From assembly GCA_016801845.1 (NCBI GenBank), contig CM028908.1, positions 21,649,047-21,713,046 on the forward strand: a stretch of 64,000 nt of DNA. Direction: 5' to 3'. The translations under genes and the position numbers were made by a program. The stretch's first letter is position 1, and each line of letters begins with the position of its first letter. Positions 40,701-51,100 of the stretch are shown piece after piece. The stretch comes from Polydactylus sextarius. Lineage: Eukaryota; Chordata; Actinopteri; Polynemidae. The notes beneath the pieces were generated by a model. The model was not told where the DNA came from. It saw only the letters and a program-made list of their open reading frames with translations, and did not search any database.

Positions 40701-42067
40701 GGCTAATTGAGTTTGATTTGGCAGCTGCACAAGAGAGCCAAATGTCATACAGTATTTCAGGAGAGGACGTTTTCATTGTGCCATAGCAATAAAGCTGATG
40801 GGCTCTTTGAAGTGTGACGTTTTTTGAAGTCCCCTTGAAGGAAGTCATGTGCGAAACGTTGAGACATATCAGTGTATCAACAGTGACACAAGCAGAATCT
40901 CAAACTGCAGCACAGCTGTTTGTTGGCTACGCCCATATTCACCGCAGCCTTTAATTGCTTCACATTTCACCGGTTTCACTATTGTAACAATGTTTAACAC
41001 ACTGAACGTGCAGTAATACCCCGGTGTTTAATCGGCTTTAACTCAACTGCTTTGCAATGGCACATTTCAATGCGCTAAACCTTTAGTTTAGCGCATTGAC
41101 CAAGTGTCAATTTTTTTTTTTTCCCGAGAATGAAGAACGGTGATTCGTAATGGCGATATCTGCAGTTCACTGAACTTATACAAACATTTCTGTCGGTTCT
41201 TTTTATGAAAACACATTTTGCAATTCTGAAGGTAAAGACTGAATGAAACCTACAGCTTCCCCTGTCACTATGGAGTGGGTGGCATGGTCACACTGCCTCA
41301 AAGTGCTGCAAACCCACTCCAACGCCTGGGGCAGAGCAGGCCAGTGCATACACAGCCGACAGACCAGCCTGCCTTCCAGCAATCCAGTCATAGCACTCGA
41401 CAGGGTGAAGATAAGTGTGTCACTAAAGTGAAGATGAGGGCCTCTCTCCTTTTAAAATGTGTTTCCTGTGTGATTGGAGGTCTTCACCCTCACACGTTGT
41501 TTTTTTGCAGTGTGGCAGAGCAGATACAGTTTTCACTAACACTGCAGGCTTATTCATAAAAGAATTAATGTGAGGATTCTCTCGCTTTGTGTATATGCAT
41601 GAATATTTATGCTTCCAGACACTTTAACTGTATGTTAGAGTTACTGTCGACTGAGTAAAGTTAACGCACTACTGATGTGAAACAACCACACAAGTGTTCA
41701 AAAATGACCTTGGCTGCATTTCTTTCATATTCTGTTTTTCTTCCTATTTGGGCTGAACTCACACTAACTGTTGGGTCATACTCAGATGAGATTGTTGTGG
41801 AGTCACGGTCAGTTTCACACCACACACGACCGACCGTATTTGATCCAGGAGGCTGAAGGATATTTGGGAAAATGTTTTCATCTGAAATCAGTGGAGGAGA
41901 CTCAGCCAATTCAAGCTGCAAGATCATGTGCGCCAGCTGTCAGGCCTGAGTGTTTGTGAAGAAGAATCAAGAAAATGTCCATTCACATGGCATCAACATG
42001 CTGATTGTGGGCTCCTCTCTCTCTAACAGACTTGTTTGCATATTTTAATGAAAATGGATGTTTTTTT

Positions 42068-42110
<43 letters not shown>

Positions 42111-45100
42111 CCTCTAGAGACAAAACAAAAAACTGTGATGTGTGATAACAGTGGGTGGTGCCCGGGCACGAAGAGAATCAGATGGATACATTCTTGTCAT
42201 TGTTTGCTACCAGAGAGACGTAGTACCTCTTTCACAGCAAAGGTCATCCCAGCACCTGCTGTGTTTGTTTTTGTCACAAAGAACATAAATGCCACCCCCC
42301 TACCTGTTCCTGCTTTACGTAGTGAAAAATGCGATCCCATCATGAAACAGACAACAACAATACAGAGAAACTCTAGATGTGTGTGGGGTGTAATCGGCTT
42401 GTTTGCAACATGCAAATGATATTTGAAAGTAGTTATTTGAACGTGTCTAAAACAATGACAAAACCCCAGGGAAAAGTCATGTGGTTTTGTTATCCAGTAA
42501 TCCAAACCGATATTTAAAGCTGCACAACTCAAATCCTCAGTCATATTACGTGCTACTTTAACTAGCAGCTGTGTCCATAATATGATCATTAATTCTTGAT
42601 TATTTGTGATTTCCTACATCTATAGTAAATGACACAGAGAAGATGGAGCCGGAGATGAGGGTCGACATCAGCAACCCTGACACCACCAAGTGGATCTTCC
42701 GCGACCTGGAGCCCATGAGCAAGTACAAGTTCTACCTTCGCTCATGCACCACAGCGGGCTGCGGACCTGCTGTCAACGAGGAGTGCACCACCACCTTAGA
42801 ATCAAGTGAGTGACAGCAGCTTCAGAAATGATTTGACATCACGTCTAGATAGACTCGTTGGGTGTGCGAGCGTTCTTTTATTCTCGGGTAGACACTCCTC
42901 AGAACACAGACGAGGTCTGAGGCTCAGAACCAGGTGACAAAAACCATTTCACTGTTTGAAAATAACATTGAACCAGCAGAGTATGATATATGCCCGGGCA
43001 GCCAAGCTTTTCATATCTCAATGTAAGTAATTTTTGTGGATAAACAATTTCATATGGGTGTAGTGGAGGTTTTCATTTGTCACTGTCATGAGAGAGCAAG
43101 TGCTTATTGATTGGTCGGAGAGCGTGAGCTATGAAACAATCAGCTAAGAAAGAAAATTGGTTTTAGCAGAAAGGAAACTGAAGATTTTTTTTCTTTTTTT
43201 AATGCTAAATTGTGTAATCATGAAAGAGTCCGTGGATAAGTGATAATAATGAGATGGCTCGTAGCATGTGAGCTTCTCATTTCAATTACATAGCGTTCGT
43301 CGAGGACTTGAGATGGCTCAAGCTGAAACTGAAGCTTCCACATGACTGTGGGTGTTGGCATGAATGATTGGATGGGAAATGAAACAGGAACCAGTTGGTG
43401 GATCCACCTGAGTGGCAATAAAACGGACCGCAGCACGAGATAGTGTCAGCATAAATAATTGCATGGCACCCCAAAGAAATATAGCAAGTCATTCAAGTTG
43501 TGTTGTTTGCGAAAACTAAAATGCTCGTCTTAATGTTGACACGCACTGCAGGTGCTAAATATGCAAGCAATTACTTAGTGTTGTAGAAGAATCCCAGAAA
43601 GAAAGTTAATTGGCTCTTAGGGATTGTTTATTTACATGCTGAAAACGCAGCAAAAATGATTAGAGAAGGAAGGACTCATTTTTAAGTATTGAATCTCAGT
43701 TGTGTGCTTACGGAGCTTACAGTTACAGGTTTATGTGTTAGCTTTAATATCAACAGTAACTCTACTGTTACCGTCACTGTCTCCGCCACTAAAACTGCAT
43801 TGCTTTCAGAGTTACTATGAGCATATGTGTTTTATATAAATGTGTGTGAATGTGTAAACATCTGCTTAGCAAAACAATACAACATTTCTTTTCTTTCTTT
43901 TTCGTTCTTTTCATGTGTCTCTTTTTCTGCAGCTTCCACTTTGGCTCCCACTGGCCTCAGTATGTAGATCTGTATTCATATAGAAACTACAACATGTCAT
44001 ACCGACACATTTTTATTTCAAACTGCTTTCAAAAATACTTCCTGGAATGACATACATATTCCTAAATCTTCGTGTTGGTATGACATGTTAAATAGTTATT
44101 AATAGTTAAATAGTTTTCTAAGTAGTGCATGGTTTAGATTTAGAGATGTAGACACGTGCGGATGCTATAAACCTGAATAAATCATAAGGTTTCAGCATCT
44201 CAAGCAGTTAAACATGCTTTATTTTTCCCCCACACAGAATTAAAAAGTTAAACACTGTGCTCCTCTACAGATAATTGAGCGTGTCTGCTGTTTGCCCTTG
44301 CCATCAGCAGAGAGCACTCTGATGCCTCCTTTCATTAGAAAAATGTCAACTTCTTCTTAGATAAAGTTTGTGGCTTGCTCTCTAATAGCAATGATAATGA
44401 GTAACCTAATTATAAATTCATATTAATCTTGGCTCATTAGTGTCTGTAAACGAATATTGACTTTTATCCTAGCAACAGTAGACCCAACAGACACAACATG
44501 TATACTTCTTGCTGAGGAAATGAATGACGCTTTGGGATCAGACACATTCGTCTTCCTTTCTTTTAATGATGAATAAAAAAACAAGTAGCTTTTGTCAAGA
44601 CCTCACGCTGTTAGTTAAAGGTAACGTTTAATTTTTATTAATTTCATATTTTCACATGTACATGTACATTAGATGTGTAGTTACTAATTTTAGCATTTGT
44701 CTGAAAATAGCATGCGTGCTAACACTAGAACGTAGTAAGCCCCCAGGCTCAATCCCAATTGATAACCACAAGGTATGTCTTTCTTTTCAGGCAAGTCAGC
44801 TTCCCTCTCACCTCCAAGCACTCCAAAGTCCCCAGTGACCAAACCCACTCGTTCCACCATAGGTAGAGCTGCAGCGCATTCTGACACAACAAGCATCAAA
44901 CCACCGAGAACACACAAAAGCTGTGAAACAAATACAAGAAAACAGAAACCAAAGACGTGTTCGCGTTTTAAGACGAACATATTCAAAGTGACGTGATAGT
45001 CAAAACACCTCCATATTGTGCAGGATAATTAGGTATTTTTTCTTTGATTGTTTCCAGTGGCAACGAGAAGAGCAGGGGAGGAACGGCAACAGCTCCATTT

Positions 45101-48100
45101 TATTGTTAGTTATAAGACGTGCTAATGAAAAAGCTGGTTTTAATTTCTCTGCTGCACCGCAGGGAAATCTAGGATATCAGATCTATATCCTGATGCGACA
45201 GTAGTGTAGCTGTAGAGTGCAGTCACTTGAATGGGACAAATATGGTGAATTGTCAGTGATTGATTTGTTGGGCCTCAGTCCCCCTGTACACGGCAGTGTA
45301 TTGACCCAACAGTCACCTGACATTTCCATGTAATCTTCAAGTGGATAAACAGCAACACAGCTCTGGGACAAGAAGCTGTCCACGGCAGAGTCTGAGCTGA
45401 GAGAAAACAGTGAAGAGAAAAGTCCTCCAGGGCCACAGAGGAGGAGATGTGAGCTTATACTGGGAGCCTGATATTTACAGGACACTGAGATAAGTGGATA
45501 AGTGGTAGCTGTTGAAAGCTCCTATATCAGAACATTTTCTGGCCTCCTCCTATGAAAAAAAAGCCTCCTGACTTTGAAGGGGCGTCTTCCAGGACATCAG
45601 CTCCCCACTGGGTGAACAGCTGCTTTCTGCAGCGTGTAATAGCAAGCTGAGGAGAGCGCTGACAAAACACGAGCAACCAGCCTCGAGGTATTTTTAGTTC
45701 GAGGGGGCCCTATGTCAGCCCAAGTCATCACGCAGGTCTAATAATTGAAATTAGCATAGTTGCAGACTAATCCATCAGCATTAGCAAGAGAGTGTCATTT
45801 TGCAGTGGTTGGGAACGGGGCGGCGCAGGCACAGGTGTCCTCGTGTGCTGAATTATCACCTGAGCAAATAATGCACCTGAGCTGGAGACGCAGCAGAAGA
45901 TTTGCATGTTTACCGTAGGGAAATGAAGCGGATTGTGAATTGTTGACTGGCTCAGACAGCTGCTGTCAAATCAGACCTTTCTCACACTAATGACGCACAT
46001 CATTCACTCCAATATTAGATTTGTTTGTTGTTTTTTTTTTTTTTTTTTTTTTTGTTGTCGAGCACCAAAAGGCTGCGTTACAACATGTCTGAGGGAGATG
46101 AAGCTTTTAATTCCCTTCAAAGCAAATAACAACAAATTAAATAATGATAATAGGAATCAAAGGTCAGTTCAAAGCAGATACCTTAAAGACAGCGCAGCTG
46201 CGACTAAAGACACCAGTTCATGTTCTCTCTGTTGTTTCTGTGAATTCAATAATACATTGCACATGTCACAGATTTTATCTACTAAACATTATAGCAGAAA
46301 AAAAATATTCACAAACAATTTTGATAATTGATTCATTAATTATTCATTATTCATAATTCATTATTCATTCTAGTTAGTCCTTTAATGAAAGATTTTCTGG
46401 TTTATCGTTACTTTTTCTTTTAATAAAATGTTTTATTCATTGTAAATAAAAAGCATTTTGGTTTCGCACAAAATATAAATTTATAGATATGACCTTTCAG
46501 GTTTTGTTGTACTATATTCTCTCTTTTTTTTTTTTTTAGTTATCAGTTAGATTCAACTTTTTTGGGCAAAAAAAAAAATTCATAAAAAATTCATAGAGAA
46601 TATTAAAACAGTATATTAAAGATTTGTTATTTCTCCACTATGATTATAGCGTGTCAAAGGGGAGAATAATAGATAATAGTGGAGATAATAAATGACAGGA
46701 AATATAATTAAACAGTAAAATTCATGAGTAAAATGAGGAAATTGAAAATCAAAAAGTTTTATGAGCTTTTTTTTTTTTTCGGCCAATAAAACTTTTGTGG
46801 GTTATCTCTAAATCCTGGCTACAGGCTCAAGAATCACAGAGAAGCTTTTTTAACTAGTGTTAAACTGTGGTCGTGTGTAAATTATCTTTGTGTAATGTTC
46901 AGTATGTTTTTGTAAGAACATGCAAACGATGACACGGTTTTAGTTGCGGAAGCGTTAAGCTCAGTGTCGATGTTCATTTAGCTCCGCAGGCTCCACCTGT
47001 GACTCCATTTCCATATTCACATCGCTCTCTTGTGTGATATTCGCCCACTCTGTCGGGATGAATTGATGCGTCCTCACAATAGCGTCAGGAAAAACACAAG
47101 CGCACACTTGGCTCGTTCACAGAAGGTGAAGAGCAACATTCTTCATCGCATAATGACAGCTGCTCCTTACCGCTCCATGATGGCTTTGACCTGCTTTGTC
47201 CTTTTACAAATCCCTCCTCGCTATTTCCTCTCCTTTCTCTCATTTTGTCTCATTTCCCCATCGGTTCATTCAGCCCTGTCGAGTGTTAGCTCAGCTGTTA
47301 AGTGACGGCTTCACAAACATCAGCTGGGTATCTGGAGCGGAGCACACGCGAGTTTTATATTGCATTTATGAACAACCATTCTCCCCATTAGTTTTAGATA
47401 TTAGTCATAGATTCTGTGGGTGAAACAGCTAATAACGTTGGCTACGTGTCTGAAATAGTCCCTCGTGTCTTTTCATTCAAATCATCACTAGAGTTCACTA
47501 GTTGTGTGTCTTCATGACCACTAATCCACCATGATCATTCACCCTCTGCGCAGGTGAGGGTCGCTGGGAGAGTTCAGAGGCCTTAAACACCTCAGAGACT
47601 TTCCACATCATTGAACCTGGGACTGAACGCACTGTGCACCTTATTCCTAACAGCCGGGTTGAGAATTCTAGTAAATTTGAAGATGTTATCACGACGGGGT
47701 TCACAGGTGAGGAGGGAAACCGAAATAGCTCAAATTATGAACAAAAACAAAAAAATGAACAAGAAAAAGAAAAGCAGCAGAACTAATTGACCTCTCAGTG
47801 AAGAGAGTACACCAACATGTCCTTGAGCGCTTGGCTCAAGCTGTGGTGAGTGGTCCTTCACAGTGTCGCTAGGATTTAAGCTGCACAGCCTCGCTGAGAG
47901 GAATTTTATTTGTACAGCATTCCTCACTTGATTAATTAGACAAGGAGGATTAGCTGTTTAATATTAACATTGGATCGTTTCCATCGGCGGCGTGCCCTAG
48001 CACCTTCAGCCTTGGCATCAGATACGCTTTGTCGATGTAAACATTCAATCAAGTGTCTCGATGAAAAGGCCAAGACGTGTCAAAGTCACCGGGTATTGTT

Positions 48101-51100
48101 CTCCTCAGGTCTGGCCAGCATCCACGGAGGAATCTCCACCCAAGGCTGGTTTATCGGCCTGATGTGCGCCATCGCTCTCCTCACACTCATTGTGTTGATC
48201 GCCTGCTTTGTCAACAGAAATAAAGGAGGGAAGTATTCCGGTAGGTGTTCGCTTACAAGCACACAAACATCACCTTTCTTGAATACTAATCGCTGCTCAG
48301 AGCGTCATTATGTTTCCATTTCGCTGTTTGTTGCTGTGAAAGAAATTATCAATCATCCTTGAAGCCATTACAGGAAGCTGGCGAGTTTTTTTATTCGCAG
48401 GCCGCCAAAATTATTTTAATGCAAATTTATACACAGAATGGGCTCGTGTATAGATAGGGAAATGAGAGTTTATACTACAGTATATGTCCAGCATTTGAAT
48501 GTGACATTATTTAGACACACAGCTTTTTTTTTTTTTTTTCCAGCAACAATCCAAACAAAGTGCAGCCCACAGCAAGACAAAATGCAAATGCTGCACACGG
48601 GGCCTGCCTGTGCAGGGAGCGATGACATGCGCTCTGTGATATCTCCGTGTTATTCCTCCTGTTGGGGACACGAGAGTCCTTATCAGCTTTATTATTCACA
48701 GCTAATGGCCATCAGGTTGTCGTCTGGCCAGCGATCGCTTCGCTCGTCAGCAGAAAAAGAGCAAGACACAGCTCTGTCCTTTGTTTTCTCATCAAGTGTT
48801 CATTATCACCTGCAGCTCCAGCAACCTTTTCTCTCATCTGCCTGAGCCGTGTGCTTTTCATGCTACATCCACATAGAGAAAGGTTTTTTTTAAATCATAA
48901 ATATAATTTTTATACAAAAAACAATCAATGAAAATATATACTACATAACATAAATTAGGTTCATAATAATAGTAAATATATGAAAAGGTTTCATAGGTTT
49001 TTTTTTTTTTTTTTCAAAGGTTTTGTTTTTTAAGTTTTGCACTGGTTTTTCATCCAGTGAGCAAGTCCAGGGAATGAGGGACTGAGAATTAAACTTAGCA
49101 ATTGAGTGACACAGTCGTCGTCATTGGAAACCGTCTCCTGAGAAAATCACTGATCTTTTCTTCATTTTATGAGCAGTAAAAGAAAAAGAAGACCTTCACC
49201 CAGACGTGGAGTCCCAGGGCATGAATGACGACACATTTTGTGAGTACAGGTAAGAGTCAAACGCCCTCAGTGCTCTATTTCACCACCTCACTGCAATTCA
49301 CACGCAACGCTGTATAAACACTGTCTCTCGCGCCAGCGGTCATTTCTATATCGTCTCTTCTGAAATTGTCTTTGCGTTTCTCCTTTCGCTGCAAAGACCC
49401 AGAATACATCAGGTTCACATGGAGCCTCGTGTTTCTTCTGCTCAAGACATTTGATGGACTGGAATGTATGTGATAAACAGCAGTGGCTTCTCTCAGTATC
49501 CCTTAAAGATCCGTGTTGTTGAAGTGTTAGTTTCCCTCTGTAGCACATCGTGATCGTCATGGTGTTAGATGCAGTAGACGCTACAGTCTGTTGATGTGTT
49601 CTGTTCTGTTCTGTTCTGTTGTTGGAGCTAAACGAAGACTGCCCAGCACACAGCAGGAGGCTAAAACTAATCAGTGTAATTAAAAGCAGCCCATCTACAG
49701 GGCAGTAATATCTGGGCGTGTTTCATTAATCCTTTAGTGGTCCAATTCATAACAGTCCACGGCACGACGAGTCTCAGTAATTCCCTAATCAGTGGAATCT
49801 GCACAGCACAACAAACGCTGATGTGGTGAAGTCAGAAGTGGCTCAGTGTGACAGGGTTTATATTTTATCATGTTCACTCTAGGCGCTGATTGGACCCACT
49901 ATTCCTAAATGTGTCACTGAGTTTCTGTGTAAAGCACTTCCTGAGTCTAGTAATTACCAGACACTTCCAAAAAGTGATTTACTAAATCAGGTCGCACCAT
50001 TAAAAAGGGCAAGTGTCTTTAAATGTCTTTGCCAGTCCAGACCTTGATAAAGTGTAAACCAGTTGTTGGGAAACATCTGGCTTACAATGACATTTAATTA
50101 TTCACAAAAAAGCACACAGGTTTCAAACACTGACCCGTTTAGTTTTGACCATTATGTTATGAGATAAAGAGCCACTTGTGTTGACATTTATTTCAACATG
50201 AGCGTGTTTTGTAAAAGAGCTACATGCCACCAGGAAATATGCATAAAAATGTGTGTATGAAGGTCCAGATAATAAAGTTAAACTTAAAGTTATAGTTTGA
50301 CAGTCTTGCAAACATGCTTGTCCGTGTTCTTGCAGAAAGTTAGAAGAGAAAGTCATTTTTTTCTTCAGTATCTTTCCGTCCATGGTTACAGCCAGCAGCT
50401 TGATTATCTTAGCTTAGCTTAACTTAGCTTAGCCCAGCTTAGCTCAAAGACTTGCGACAGGATGTGACAGCTCTGCTGGTTGATTGGTAACTTCACATAG
50501 GCGACGAGTCCTCAGCCTGTAAAATGTCTGGCATGTAACAACCTACAAAACACCAACATCTTGGGTTTTACTACAAATGAACTACAACATGATAATTAGT
50601 GAATGTTGAAAGTTTGCCAAGCTAGTGTTTATACATGCTAAACTAAGCAAACTGACTGTAGTATCATTTACTGTACAGACGTAACCTAATTCCTATTACG
50701 AAGATTGCAGTTTCCAAAAATTGATCAACTATACCTTTAACTTGTTTGTTAACAAACAATATCAGGCTGCTGTGGTTTGTAGCCAACAGCAACTTGAAAC
50801 AGTTAGCAGTGCTGTTAGCCCAGAATTAGCTTTGAACATAATGATTAAAAACACAGGTGACAGCATGGACAACCTCAACATCGGCACCAATTTAAGGTCC
50901 CCTTCAGTATCTCATTTCTCTTCCACTTGTCACTTTGTCAAATGCATTGATGCGTTCACAGCAAGGCGATTAATTTTGTCTGAACATGTGCATCTGTGTG
51001 ATTATTTTCCATTGGCCAGCCAGAGGTAAACACTCATGCCAATCACACAGACTCATTGTAGAGGCAGTGATATCTCACGCCCGCTCCCTCGTCCTCTCCA

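Larger units (their letters stand above)
40050..42625 (+). other. chl1: chl1 intron 21
   Basis: 2576-bp intron with a perfect hairpin (41067-41099) and an (AT)n array (42071-42106), both listed separately. No further exon is recognised. Confidence 0.85.

Noticed and set aside
43930..43970. Possible exon after CTGCAG at 43932
   Set aside because: The frame meets a stop quickly and does not fit the phase-1 join from exon 22 with a usable donor.
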